Made by a program: the position numbers and the translations under genes. The notes under the pieces were generated by a model. It had not been told where the DNA came from, ran no database searches, and saw only the letters and a program-made list of their open reading frames with translations. DNA of 64,000 nt from Gemmiger sp. An194 (lineage in GTDB: Bacteria; Bacillota; Clostridia; Oscillospirales; Ruminococcaceae), in the NCBI RefSeq assembly GCF_002160145.1, contig NZ_NFKA01000012.1, positions 1 to 64,000 of the forward strand. Reading direction: 5' to 3'. This document shows, piece after piece, positions 7,323 through 16,003 of the stretch (its first letter is position 1; each line of letters begins with the position of its first letter).

Positions 7323-9348
7323 CGCACCCATGGAGATCCTTGCCCCCGCGGGCAATATGGAGGCGCTCACCGCCGCCGTCTACAGCGGGGCCAACGCGGT
7401 GTATCTGGGCCTGAAGCGGTTCAGCGCCCGGCGCACCGCCGGAAACTTTGATGCACACGAGCTGCGCGAAGCGGTGAGCTTCTGCCACGGCCGCGGGGTG
7501 AAGGTGTATGTAGCCATCAACACCACCGCCCACCCGGCGGAGCTGGAGGCCCTGTGCGACGCGCTGGCCGACGTGTGCGCCGCCGGTGCCGACGCGGTGA
7601 TTCTGCAGGACCTGGCGGTGGCGGCGCTTGCCCGCCGTATGGCTCCGGACCTGCCCATCCACGGCTCCACCCAGATGAGCGTGCACACGCTGGAGGGCGC
7701 GCTGGAGCTGGCCGAGCTGGGCTTTTCCCGGGTGATTCTGGCCCGTGAGCTGAGCCTTTTGGAGATCGAGCACATCGCCAAAAACTGCCCCATCGAGGTG
7801 GAGGTGTTCGTGCACGGCGCGCTGTGCATGAGCGTTTCCGGCCAGTGCTACATGAGCGCCTTTCTGGGCGGACGCAGCGGCAACCGGGGCGGCTGCGCCG
7901 GACCCTGCCGCCTGCCCTTTGCGGCGGACGGCTCCGGGGCCTGTCATCTGAGTTTGAAGGACCTTTCTGCCGTGGGCAGTCTGCCCGCGCTGGCCGCCGC
8001 CGGTGTGGTGAGCGCCAAGATCGAGGGACGGCTGCGGGGCCCCGAGTACGTGGCCGCCGCGGTGAACGCCTGCCGCAATTCGCTGGCGGGCCAGCCCTAC
8101 GACGAAAAAGTATTACAGGATGTATTTTCTCGTTCCGGTTTTACCAATGGATATATCGAGGGCAAGATCAACGGGAGCATGTTCGGGGTGCGCACCGCTG
8201 AGGACAGCGCCGCCAGCAAGGCGGTGATGCCCGCGCTGCGGGAGCTGTACCGCCGGGAGATGCCCCGGGTGCCGGTGCGCTTCACCCTGCTCTGCGAGGA
8301 GGAGGGCTGCAAGCTCACCGCCGCCGACGGCGAGGGCAACACCGCCATCGCCTACACCCAAAGCGCCCCCCAGAAGGCGGAAAAGGACCAGCGGGGCGCC
8401 ATCGAGCGGGCGCTGGGCAAGACCGGCGGCACGCCCTTCTATCTGGAGAGCCTGACCATCGAGGGCGAGCCGGGCTATCTGCCGGGCAGCGAGTGGAACG
8501 AGGTGCGCCGGGCCGCGCTGGAAAGCCTGCTCAAAAAGCGCAGCGCCCTGAAGCCCTGGGCCTTCCACCGTCTGCCCCTGCCCGCCGCAAACCGGCACCC
8601 CCTGCCCGCGAAGCTGCCCCTCTGGGGCCGGTTCGAGCACTGGGAGCAGGTGCCGGAAAACGCCGAAGAGCTGGCCGGGCTGATCGTTCCGGTGTTCGAG
8701 GCGGAGCAGGTTCCCGCAAATCTGCGGGCGAAAACCGTGCTGGAGCTGCCCCGGGCCATGTTCGGGGCCATGGAGTCTGCGGTGGCCAAGGCCATCGAGG
8801 CCACGAAAAACGCGGGCTTTGCCGGGTATCTGGCCCAGAACATCGCCCACTTCAAGCTGGCGAAGGGCCTGCCCCTCTACGGCGGCTTCGGGCTGAACAT
8901 CACCAACCCGCTGGCCGCGGATACTTACAAGGCCATGGGCCTGCGGGCCATGACCCTGCTGCCCGAGGTGCCCTTCAACGAGATGACGGCCATTGCCCCC
9001 GGCGTGCCCACCTGGGCGCTGGTCTACGGCCATATGCCCCTGATGCTCACCCGGGCCTGCCCGCTGCAGAATGTGATCGACTGCGCCCACTGCGGCAAAA
9101 AGGGAGAACTCACCGACCGCAAGAACAAGCACTTCCCGGTGCGCTGCGGCGGCGGTGTGCGTCAGGTGTACAACCCGGTGCCCCTCTATCTGGGCGACCG
9201 GGCCGGAGAAGTGCCTGCCGATGCGGGTGTGCTGCTGTTCACCATCGAGTCGAAGGAGCAGGCGGCAAAGGTCATCGACCGGTACCGCAAGGGCGAGGCC
9301 TGGCCCGGCGAGTTCACCCGGGGTTTGTACTATAAGCCCGCACAGTAA
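7312..9348 (+). CDS. U32 family peptidase / RlhA-TrhP-like protein
   Basis: The 678-residue protein shows the U32 signature: VEVFVHGALCMSVSGQCYMS (about residues 163-182) followed by GGRSGNRGGCAGPCR with clustered cysteines. The N-terminus MEILAPAGNMEAL is typical. Family members once called collagenases include TrhP and RlhA, which help hydroxylate tRNA or 23S rRNA; RNA modification is more likely here than proteolysis. Two further cysteines sit in DCAHCGKKG near the C-terminus. The start chosen is ATG 7312, overlapping the zapA stop and preceded by GAGGAGAG, rather than the longer in-frame ATG at 7282. Confidence 0.85.
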   Translation: MNSNAPMEILAPAGNMEALTAAVYSGANAVYLGLKRFSARRTAGNFDAHELREAVSFCHGRGVKVYVAINTTAHPAELEALCDALADVCAAGADAVILQDLAVAALARRMAPDLPIHGSTQMSVHTLEGALELAELGFSRVILARELSLLEIEHIAKNCPIEVEVFVHGALCMSVSGQCYMSAFLGGRSGNRGGCAGPCRLPFAADGSGACHLSLKDLSAVGSLPALAAAGVVSAKIEGRLRGPEYVAAAVNACRNSLAGQPYDEKVLQDVFSRSGFTNGYIEGKINGSMFGVRTAEDSAASKAVMPALRELYRREMPRVPVRFTLLCEEEGCKLTAADGEGNTAIAYTQSAPQKAEKDQRGAIERALGKTGGTPFYLESLTIEGEPGYLPGSEWNEVRRAALESLLKKRSALKPWAFHRLPLPAANRHPLPAKLPLWGRFEHWEQVPENAEELAGLIVPVFEAEQVPANLRAKTVLELPRAMFGAMESAVAKAIEATKNAGFAGYLAQNIAHFKLAKGLPLYGGFGLNITNPLAADTYKAMGLRAMTLLPEVPFNEMTAIAPGVPTWALVYGHMPLMLTRACPLQNVIDCAHCGKKGELTDRKNKHFPVRCGGGVRQVYNPVPLYLGDRAGEVPADAGVLLFTIESKEQAAKVIDRYRKGEAWPGEFTRGLYYKPAQ

Positions 9349-9422
9349 AGCCGGGACTGCCCTTTCAAAATAACAAAAAGTAAAATAAAGCAATGCTTCA
9401 ACAGAAAGGAAATGCTCTTCCC

Positions 9423-9863
9423 ATGGAGATCCCATACATCCTTACCCGGCCGGGGGCCAAGGCCCCGGCCTATGCCACCCCCGGCGCGGCGGCGGCGGAC
9501 CTGTGCGCCGCTCTGGATGCGCCCCTCACCCTGGCTCCCGGCCAGCGGGCCATCATTCCCACCGGCGTGGCGGTGCAGCTGCCCGGCCCCCAGTGGGTGG
9601 CCCTGCTCTGCGCCCGCAGCGGCCTTGCGGTGAAGCGGGGGCTGACTTTGTCCAACGGGGTGGGGGTCATTGACTCCGACTACCGGGGCGAGATCGGCGT
9701 CGGCGTGGTGAATCTGGGCGAGGAGCCGGTGACCGTGGAGCCCGGCGAGCGGGTGGCCCAGCTGATGATCCTGCCGGTGGCCCAGGCCGCTTTTGTGCAG
9801 GCTCAGAGCCTGGACGAGACCGACCGGGGCGCGGGGGGCTTCGGCTCCACCGGCCGTCTGTGA
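9423..9863 (+). CDS. dut: dUTP diphosphatase
   Basis: The 146-residue trimeric-type dUTPase hydrolyses dUTP to dUMP and pyrophosphate, keeping uracil out of DNA. The five motifs are visible: PGAAAADLCA (20-29), the IIPTGVAVQLP stretch, RSGLAVKRGL (65-74), GVIDSDYRGEIGV with catalytic D84, and the C-terminal RGAGGFGSTGR that closes over the nucleotide. ATG 9423 was chosen because AAAGGA (9405-9410) precedes it; an in-frame ATG at 9393 has no ribosome site. Confidence 0.92.
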   Translation: MEIPYILTRPGAKAPAYATPGAAAADLCAALDAPLTLAPGQRAIIPTGVAVQLPGPQWVALLCARSGLAVKRGLTLSNGVGVIDSDYRGEIGVGVVNLGEEPVTVEPGERVAQLMILPVAQAAFVQAQSLDETDRGAGGFGSTGRL

Positions 9864-9885
9864 GCGGGGAAGGGGAACAAACGCC

Positions 9886-10131
9886 ATGAAAAATGCTCTG
9901 TTTTTGTGCTTCTGCCTGCTGGCGGGGGTCATCGCCGGGGGCCTGCTGGCTCAGGTCTGCGCCGGAGTGTCCGGCCTTTCCTGGCTGGCCTATTCCAAGG
10001 CCCTGCGCTTTGCGCCCCAGCTGGACCTGAGCGTGCTGCGCCTGAATCTGGATTTCGTGCTGGAGCTGAGCGCTGCCCAGGTGCTCACGCTGGCGCTGGC
10101 CATCTTTGTCTATCGCCGGGTGGAGATCTGA
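9886..10131 (+). CDS. DUF4321 family membrane protein
   Basis: The 81-residue protein has two hydrophobic segments (about 4-25 and 58-77) with the intervening LSWLAYSKALRFAPQLDLSVLRLNLDF-type region of DUF4321. This family of unknown function is often found immediately before maf and mreB in Clostridia, as here. ATG 9886 follows GGGGAAGGGG. A terminator follows directly. Confidence 0.72.
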   Translation: MKNALFLCFCLLAGVIAGGLLAQVCAGVSGLSWLAYSKALRFAPQLDLSVLRLNLDFVLELSAAQVLTLALAIFVYRRVEI

Positions 10132-10146
10132 GCTCCGCCCCGGTGC

Positions 10147-10171
10147 GCCCGGGGGGTTCCCGGGCTTTTTT
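10147..10171 (+). terminator. Terminator after dut-DUF4321
   Basis: Arms GCCCGGG (10147-10153) and CCCGGGC (10159-10165) with loop GGGTT are followed by six T. Confidence 0.85.
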
Positions 10172-10218
10172 GTGAAAAAATCGTTCTGACTTGAAATAAA
10201 CCAAAGGAGAAAATCGTT

Positions 10219-10773
10219 ATGTCATTGGTCCTCGCATCCGGCAGCCCCCGCCGCAAGGAGCTGCTTTCCATGATCTGCCCGGAGTTTTCCGTCATCACCA
10301 GTGAGGTGGACGAGTCCGCCATCACCGCCCCCACCCCTGCCGAGACCGCCCTGGCTCTGGCCACCGCAAAGTGCAAGGCCGTGGCCAAGGATCACCCGGA
10401 GGATGTGGTCATCGGCTGCGACACCGTGGTGGACTGCGGCGGCGAAATTTTCGGCAAGCCCGCCGACCGGGAGGACGCGGTGCGCATGCTGCACGCGCTT
10501 TCCGGCAAGGGCCATCAGGTGCACACCGGCGTGTGCGTGTGCAGGGGGGAGGAATGCAAGAGCTTCGTTGCCACCAGCACCGTGAATTTTTACCCCATCG
10601 AGGAGGAGGCCATCCAGGCCTACGCGGATACCGCCGAGCCCTACGACAAGGCGGGCGGCTACGCCATTCAGGGCACCGCGGCCCTGTTCTGCGAGGGCAT
10701 CGACGGCTGCTATTACAACATCATGGGCCTGCCGGTTTCCCGCCTGGCCCGGCTGCTGCGGGAGTTTCGGTGA
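10219..10773 (+). CDS. maf: Maf family nucleotide pyrophosphatase
   Basis: The 184-residue Maf/Ham1-fold protein hydrolyses non-canonical or selected nucleoside triphosphates such as dTTP and UTP. Motifs visible are LASGSPRRKELL (5-16), SEVDES (32-37), IGCDTVVDCGGEIFGKP (about 71-87) and YDKAGGYAIQG (140-150). ATG 10219 follows AAAGGAG. It sits between DUF4321 and mreB in the standard shape-gene neighbourhood but is separated from each by a terminator or promoter. Confidence 0.92.
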   Translation: MSLVLASGSPRRKELLSMICPEFSVITSEVDESAITAPTPAETALALATAKCKAVAKDHPEDVVIGCDTVVDCGGEIFGKPADREDAVRMLHALSGKGHQVHTGVCVCRGEECKSFVATSTVNFYPIEEEAIQAYADTAEPYDKAGGYAIQGTAALFCEGIDGCYYNIMGLPVSRLARLLREFR

Positions 10774-10833
10774 TTTCTGGCGGAAAATCACCGGAAAAAG
10801 TTTGAAGAAATTGAAAAAAAAGCCCCGCGCCCG

Positions 10834-10862
10834 TTGAGAATGTTCTCCGGGCCGGGTATAAT
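10834..10862 (+). promoter_or_regulatory. mreB promoter
   Basis: TTGAGA (10834-10839), a 17-base spacer and a perfect TATAAT (10857-10862). The leader to the mreB start is about 115 bases. Confidence 0.78.
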
Positions 10863-10985
10863 AAGATAGAATGCCTGCACGGCGGCACAAGCCGGCGGCG
10901 GCGCGTTTTTTTGATTTTTATCCGGTCATTTGAAATAGAGTGTGCGCCTCGGTGTGAGGCCTGTGAGAAAAGGAGAAACGTGTAT

Positions 10986-12002
10986 ATGTTCAGCAAGGAT
11001 ATCGGAATCGACCTCGGAACCGCCAATACCCTGGTTTACCTGCGGGGCAAGGGCATCATCATGCGGGAGCCCAGCGTGGTGGCCGTGGATACCAAGACCG
11101 ACGAGGTGCGCAGTGTGGGCCACGAGGCCAAGGCGGTCATCGGCCGTACCCCCGGCAGCATCATGGCCGTGCGTCCCCTGAAGGACGGCGTGATCGCCGA
11201 CTTCGACATCACCGCCAACATGCTGGCCCGCTTCATCAAGAAGGTCTGCGGCAACAGCATGTTCTTCCGTCCCCGCGTGGTCATCTGCATCCCCTCCGGC
11301 GTGACCGAGGTGGAGCGCCGCGCCGTGAAGGAGGCCGCCCTGAAAGCGGGCGCCCGTCAGGTGAGCGTGATCGAGGAGCCCATGGCCGCGGCCATCGGCG
11401 CCGGTCTGCCCATCAGCGAGCCCTCCGGCAGCATGGTGGTGGACATCGGCGGCGGCACCAGCGAGGTGGCCGTGATCAGCCTGGGCGGCATCGTGGCGGC
11501 CCGCAGCGTGCGCGTGGGCGGCGACGAGTTCGACCAGGCCATCATCGCCTACATCAAGCGCAAGTACAACCTGCTGATCGGTGAGCGCACCGCCGAGCAG
11601 ATCAAGATCGAGATCGGCTCCGCCTACGAGCTGGAGGAGGAGAAGGAGATGGAGATCAAGGGCCGCAACCTGGTGGACGGCCTGCCTAAGAACATCACCG
11701 TACACTCCGAGGAGATCCGCGACGCGCTGGCCGAGAGCCTGCAGAAGGTTGTGGACGCCATCAAGGAGACCCTGGAGCGCACTCCCCCTGAGCTGAGCGC
11801 CGACATCATCGACCACGGCATCATGCTCACCGGCGGCGGCGCGCTGCTGCGCGGTCTGGATGAGCTGGTACACCGTGAGACCGGCATCGACGTGCACGTG
11901 GCCGAGACCCCGCTGGACTGCGTGGCCGCCGGCACCGGCGCGGTGCTGGATCACATCGACCTGCTGGGCGACGTGCTGGACGACAACTCCTCTCACTTCT
12001 AA
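10986..12002 (+). CDS. mreB: Rod shape-determining protein MreB
   Basis: The 338-residue actin homologue polymerises under the membrane and guides cell-wall synthesis along the cell. It shows phosphate-1 [14 protein letters not shown], phosphate-2 [16 protein letters not shown], the [14 protein letters not shown] connector and the [17 protein letters not shown] adenosine motif. ATG 10986 follows AAAAGGAG; an in-frame GTG at 10980 is possible. It heads mreB-mreC-mreD-mrdA, although a hairpin between mreB and mreC may attenuate read-through. Confidence 0.95.
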   Translation: MFSKDIGIDLGTANTLVYLRGKGIIMREPSVVAVDTKTDEVRSVGHEAKAVIGRTPGSIMAVRPLKDGVIADFDITANMLARFIKKVCGNSMFFRPRVVICIPSGVTEVERRAVKEAALKAGARQVSVIEEPMAAAIGAGLPISEPSGSMVVDIGGGTSEVAVISLGGIVAARSVRVGGDEFDQAIIAYIKRKYNLLIGERTAEQIKIEIGSAYELEEEKEMEIKGRNLVDGLPKNITVHSEEIRDALAESLQKVVDAIKETLERTPPELSADIIDHGIMLTGGGALLRGLDELVHRETGIDVHVAETPLDCVAAGTGAVLDHIDLLGDVLDDNSSHF

Positions 12003-12096
12003 GAGAACGCTCTAAGAGAACGCTTCCGCCGTGCGGGCGGGGGATTTTGTGACCATCAAGCCGGGGCCGCGCCCCCGGGCTTTTGTGCAACACCGG

Positions 12097-12136
12097 CGCG
12101 GGCGGCCCTTGCCGGGGCGGCCCGCGTATTTTTTAT
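12097..12136 (+). terminator. Possible attenuator between mreB and mreC
   Basis: Arms CGCGGGC (12097-12103) and GCCCGCG (12120-12126) are followed by TATTTTTTATT. The loop is long and GC-rich, so the exact fold is uncertain. Partial termination would give more MreB than MreC and MreD. Confidence 0.45.
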
Positions 12137-12184
12137 TCGTTTGCAAAGCATGCTTTGCGCAACTCAACCGGGGAGGTGAGCCCA

Positions 12185-13078
12185 CTGAAGGACTTTTTCA
12201 ATACCGGAAAATTCAAGGCCCTGGTGGCCCTGGCAGTGCTGCTGGGCGGCATCATGGCCTGGGCCGGCGCCAACGGGCGGCTGGCCAGCGCGCCGGAGCA
12301 GATTCTGAGCGCGGTGCTTTCGCCCTTCCAGAAGGGCGCGGGCGCGGTGAGCGGCGGCGTGGGAGGCCTTTTGGACAAATACGCCCGCATCGACTCCATC
12401 ATCGCCGAGAACGAGGCCCTGAAACAGGAAAACTGGGAGCTGCAGGATAAGCTGGTGGAATACGACCGGCTCAAGGCCGAGAACGACGCCTACAAGGAGC
12501 GGGACCGGCTGGAGGACGACAGCCCCGAATATACCTATGTATCCGCCTTTGTGATCGGCCGCGACCCGCTGGAGCAGTTCGGCGGCTTCACCATCGACCT
12601 GGGCACCCTGGACGGGGTGCAGCAGGGCGACGTGGTGGTCAGCGACCAGGGCTATCTGGTGGGCCGGGTGCTGGAGGCGGGCCCCGCGTCCAGCAAAGTG
12701 ATGACCATTCTGCAGCCCGGCTCCTACGTGGCCTGCGTGGTCAGCCGCACCCGCGACACCGGCAACCTGAACGGCAGCGCCGACTACGCCGCCGACGGCC
12801 GCTGCGTGCTGGAGAACCTCTCCCGCGATACCCTGGCCCAGGTGGGTGACCAGATCATCACCACGGGTCTGGGCGGCGAGTTCCCGGCGGACATCCGGGT
12901 GGGCACCATCGAGGAGATCCTGCCCGAGGAGAGCGGCCGGTCCTCCATCGCGGTGATCGAGCCCGGCGCGGATGTGAACAACGTGAAGCACGTGTTTGTG
13001 ATCACCGATTTCGAGACCGCCTACGGCCAGCAGGCCGAACAGGCCGAGGATGCCGCCTCCTCAGCGGCACAGGAATAA
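12185..13078 (+). CDS. mreC: Rod shape-determining protein MreC
   Basis: The 297-residue protein has a short cytoplasmic tail, one membrane helix (about residues 12-31), a coiled coil (IIAENEALKQENWELQDKLVEYDRLKAEN) and the paired beta-barrel MreC domain, with VVVSDQGYLVGRVLEAGPASSKV. It bridges MreB to periplasmic wall enzymes. The start is unusual: GGGAGG at 12171-12176 is followed eight bases later by CTG 12185, giving a first stretch (M)KDFFNTGKFKALVAL typical of MreC N-termini. The in-frame GTG at 12176 overlaps the ribosome site and is less likely. Confidence 0.88.
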   Translation: MKDFFNTGKFKALVALAVLLGGIMAWAGANGRLASAPEQILSAVLSPFQKGAGAVSGGVGGLLDKYARIDSIIAENEALKQENWELQDKLVEYDRLKAENDAYKERDRLEDDSPEYTYVSAFVIGRDPLEQFGGFTIDLGTLDGVQQGDVVVSDQGYLVGRVLEAGPASSKVMTILQPGSYVACVVSRTRDTGNLNGSADYAADGRCVLENLSRDTLAQVGDQIITTGLGGEFPADIRVGTIEEILPEESGRSSIAVIEPGADVNNVKHVFVITDFETAYGQQAEQAEDAASSAAQE

Positions 13079-13115
13079 CCGGCATGAGCCGGGAAGGAAA
13101 GGGGGGGCGCGCCCT

Positions 13116-13640
13116 GTGACGAGCCGACGCAAACGGAATCTGACCCTGCTGGCCAAGTGGGCCTGCTACTTTTTGATCTTGCTCATCGCGGCCACCCTGC
13201 AAAGCCTGCCGGGCTTTCTGTCCATCTTCGGGGTGCGCCCGCTGTTCATTCTGCCGGTCTGCCTGGCGGTGGCCATCTATGAGGGCGAGTACCCCGGCGC
13301 GCTGATGGCGGTGGCCGGCGGCTTTCTGTGGGACTGGACCGCCAGCCGGGTCAGCGGCCTGATGGCTCTGGGCCTGATGGTGGTCTGCTTTGCCGCCGCG
13401 GTGGTGGTGGAGCTGTATCTGCGGGTGAACACCGTGAACTTCGTTCTGGTGAACGCCGCCTGCTGCCTGCTGGTGACCGGCATGGACTTTTTGTTTTATT
13501 ATCTGATGCCCGGCTATCCCGGCGCCACCCAGCGCTTTCTCACCTACGTGCTGCCCATGGTGCTTTACACGGCGGCGCTGTCGCCCCTGGCCATGATGGC
13601 GGTGCGGCGGGTGGCCGGGCATTTCGTGCCCGAACAGTAA
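13116..13640 (+). CDS. mreD: Rod shape-determining protein MreD
   Basis: The 174-residue integral membrane protein has about five hydrophobic segments, matching MreD in length and position between mreC and mrdA. It is part of the elongasome. Recognition is mostly by synteny and topology, since MreD is poorly conserved. GTG 13116 lies just after a GGAAAGGGGGGG site. Mid-protein GGFLWDWTASRVSGLMALG matches the conserved MreD central segment. Confidence 0.85.
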   Translation: MTSRRKRNLTLLAKWACYFLILLIAATLQSLPGFLSIFGVRPLFILPVCLAVAIYEGEYPGALMAVAGGFLWDWTASRVSGLMALGLMVVCFAAAVVVELYLRVNTVNFVLVNAACCLLVTGMDFLFYYLMPGYPGATQRFLTYVLPMVLYTAALSPLAMMAVRRVAGHFVPEQ

Positions 13641-13655
13641 GCGAAAGGAGGGCCC

Positions 13656-15725
13656 ATGGACCAGAAAAGCGTGTTCCGCCGGGTGGGCGGACTCATCGTC
13701 ATCAGCCTGGCGGTGCTGGGCATGATCGTTCTGCGGCTGGTGGAGTTCCAGCTGGTGAACGGCGAGGAGTACAAAAGCCAGGCCCAGAGCGTGACCAATT
13801 ACAAATTCAATATCCCCGCCGCCCGGGGCGAGATCGTGGACCGGTACGGCCGGGCCCTGGCCTCCAACGCGGTGGGCTATGATCTGGTGATCAATCAGCT
13901 GATGCTCACCGGCGATGTAAACCAGCTGGTGATGGATCTGGTGGAGATCCTGCAAAGCTGCGGCGAGGAATGGAACGACACCATGCCCGTGAGCAGCCCG
14001 GACGAGGAGGGCCACTACACCTTCACCGACGGCGACGATACCTCCGCCCAGAACCGGCTGGCCAAGCTGAAGGAGAACATCGAGCTGCAGCAGTACGCCA
14101 CCGCCGACCAGGTGATGGCAAAGCTGGTGGAGCGCTACAAGCTGGTGGATTACGACCCCTACTGGCAGCGGGTGCTGGCCGGTGTGCGCTACCAGATGCA
14201 GCTGGAGGATTTCAGCGCCAGCAACAGCTTCACCCTGGCCAGCGATGTGTCCAATCAGACGGTGGCCATGGTCAAAGAGCGCAGCCTGAGCCTGGCCGGG
14301 GCCGAGATCATCGAGACCACTCACCGGGTGTATGAGGACGGCACCCTGCTGCCCCATTACCTGGGCAGTGTGGGCAGCATCACCAGCGAGCAGTGGTGGG
14401 TGGAGGATGAGGACGGCAACGTGACCACCCCCTTAAAGGACGCGGGCTACAACATGAACGACCTGATCGGCCAGTCCGGCGTGGAAAAATACGCCGAGGA
14501 CCGGCTGCGGGGCAAGGAAGGCACCCAGCAGGTGAGCCGCGATAAAAGCGGCGTGGTGGTCAGCACCCAGATGCTGGTGGAGCCCCAGCCCGGCGAGACG
14601 GTGGTGCTCACCATCGACAAGGACCTGCAGAAGAGCCTGAACGAGCAGCTGGAGGCCCTGATTTTGCAGATGCAGCAGACCAAGGAGTCAACCAAGGGCA
14701 AGGAGGTCACCTCCGGCTCGGCGGTGGTCATCGATGTGAAGACCGGCGGCATCCTGGCCATTGCCAACTACCCCAGCTACGATTTGAACCTTTATAAATC
14801 CAACTACAGCGACTACAGCAGCGACCCCAACACCCCGCTTCTGAGCCGGGCCACCACCGGCCTGTACGCCCCGGGCTCCACCTTCAAGCCCGCGGTGGCA
14901 CTGGCGGGCCTGCTCAGCGGCACCGTCACCCCCCAGGACACGGTGAACTGCACCCGGGTGTATGACTTCTACACCGACTACAAGCCGGTCTGTCAGCAGC
15001 TGGGCCCCCACAGCGGTCCCACCAACCTGACCGAGGCTTTGACCCACAGCTGCAACATCTACTTCTACGATGTGGGCCGCCGGGTGGGGCTGGAAAACTT
15101 CGACGAGATGGCCACCAGCCTGGGCCTTGCCACCAAGACCGGCTTTGAGCTGGGCGAGTCCACCGGCAACCTGACCCATACCACCGACGAAAACTACGGC
15201 AAGGGTCTGGAGCTGCAGGCGGCCATCGGTCAGGGCAACACCCAGGTGACGCCCATCCAGCTGGCCACCTACGCCTCCACGCTGGCCAACAAGGGCACCC
15301 GGTACAAGACTCACATCGTGTCCGGCTACCGGGACAGCAACACCGGCGAGCTGATCGAAGAGGTGGAGCCGGAGATCGTGGAGCAGATCGAGGATAACAT
15401 CGGCGCCTTCGACGCGGTGGAACAGGGCATGCTGGGCGCCGCGCGGGGCAGCAGCGCACTGCGGGACTACCCGCTGAATATCGCGGTGAAGACCGGCAGC
15501 CCCCAGCGCTGGGAGCGGGACGAAAAGGGCAACTACGCCTACACCAACACCGCCGTCATCGCCTACGGCCCGGTGGAGGACCCCCAGCTGGCCATCGGCA
15601 TCGTGCTGGAATGGGGCGGCGGCGGTTCCAACGGCCTGCCCCTGGTGCGCAGCATCTTCGACAGCTACTACTACACCCAGAGCGAGGGCCTGGAGCCCGA
15701 ATCCGAGGGCGTGCTGCTGCCCTGA
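13656..15725 (+). CDS. mrdA: Penicillin-binding protein 2, elongation transpeptidase
   Basis: The 689-residue class B PBP has an N-terminal membrane anchor (about 11-30), a dimerisation/pedestal region starting at NIPAARGEIVDRYGRALASN, and a transpeptidase domain with STFK (S408-K411), SCN (S465-N467) and KTG (K612-G614). It cross-links peptidoglycan during elongation with MreBCD. ATG 13656 follows GAAAGGAGGGCCC, 15 bases after the mreD stop, so the genes are co-transcribed. The length is typical for Clostridia. Confidence 0.94.
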   Translation: MDQKSVFRRVGGLIVISLAVLGMIVLRLVEFQLVNGEEYKSQAQSVTNYKFNIPAARGEIVDRYGRALASNAVGYDLVINQLMLTGDVNQLVMDLVEILQSCGEEWNDTMPVSSPDEEGHYTFTDGDDTSAQNRLAKLKENIELQQYATADQVMAKLVERYKLVDYDPYWQRVLAGVRYQMQLEDFSASNSFTLASDVSNQTVAMVKERSLSLAGAEIIETTHRVYEDGTLLPHYLGSVGSITSEQWWVEDEDGNVTTPLKDAGYNMNDLIGQSGVEKYAEDRLRGKEGTQQVSRDKSGVVVSTQMLVEPQPGETVVLTIDKDLQKSLNEQLEALILQMQQTKESTKGKEVTSGSAVVIDVKTGGILAIANYPSYDLNLYKSNYSDYSSDPNTPLLSRATTGLYAPGSTFKPAVALAGLLSGTVTPQDTVNCTRVYDFYTDYKPVCQQLGPHSGPTNLTEALTHSCNIYFYDVGRRVGLENFDEMATSLGLATKTGFELGESTGNLTHTTDENYGKGLELQAAIGQGNTQVTPIQLATYASTLANKGTRYKTHIVSGYRDSNTGELIEEVEPEIVEQIEDNIGAFDAVEQGMLGAARGSSALRDYPLNIAVKTGSPQRWERDEKGNYAYTNTAVIAYGPVEDPQLAIGIVLEWGGGGSNGLPLVRSIFDSYYYTQSEGLEPESEGVLLP

Positions 15726-15762
15726 TGACCGGGCGGCACACCGCCGCACACAGTATTTCCCC

Positions 15763-15800
15763 GGGGCACGGCGGGCCGATTGGCACGCCGTGCCCCTTTG
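15763..15800 (+). terminator. Terminator after mrdA
   Basis: An 11-bp stem, GGGGCACGGCG/CGCCGTGCCCC, with a 12-base loop, followed by TTTGTGT; the U-tract is weak. Confidence 0.6.
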
Positions 15801-15888
15801 TGTCTGCAAAGAGGCGGTTCCTCGGGGAAAAACGGCGAAAAGAAGAGCGAAACACAGGTTTTTTTGGCCTAAATCCACAAAAGACAGC

Positions 15889-15949
15889 TTGCTATCAACC
15901 CCGCTTTGTGCTATCATGTTAATATAGGCGCATCATGGGTGCCTATATT
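15889..15949 (+). promoter_or_regulatory. minD promoter with downstream palindrome
   Basis: TTGCTA (15889-15894), 17 bases and TATCAT (15912-15917). Four bases after the -10 begins a perfect inverted repeat, AATATAGGC (15921-15929) / GCCTATATT (15941-15949), placed as a transcription-start operator or first hairpin of the mRNA. Confidence 0.55.
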
Positions 15950-16003
15950 CCATTTTTCGTTGATCCCGGCCCCATCCCGGCCGAAAAAAAGGAGGTCCGG
16001 TCC

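Noticed and set aside
13421-13428. A further GTGAACAC, resembling the shared S24 operator
   Set aside because: It lies inside mreD coding sequence and matches only eight of the sixteen bases, so chance is sufficient.
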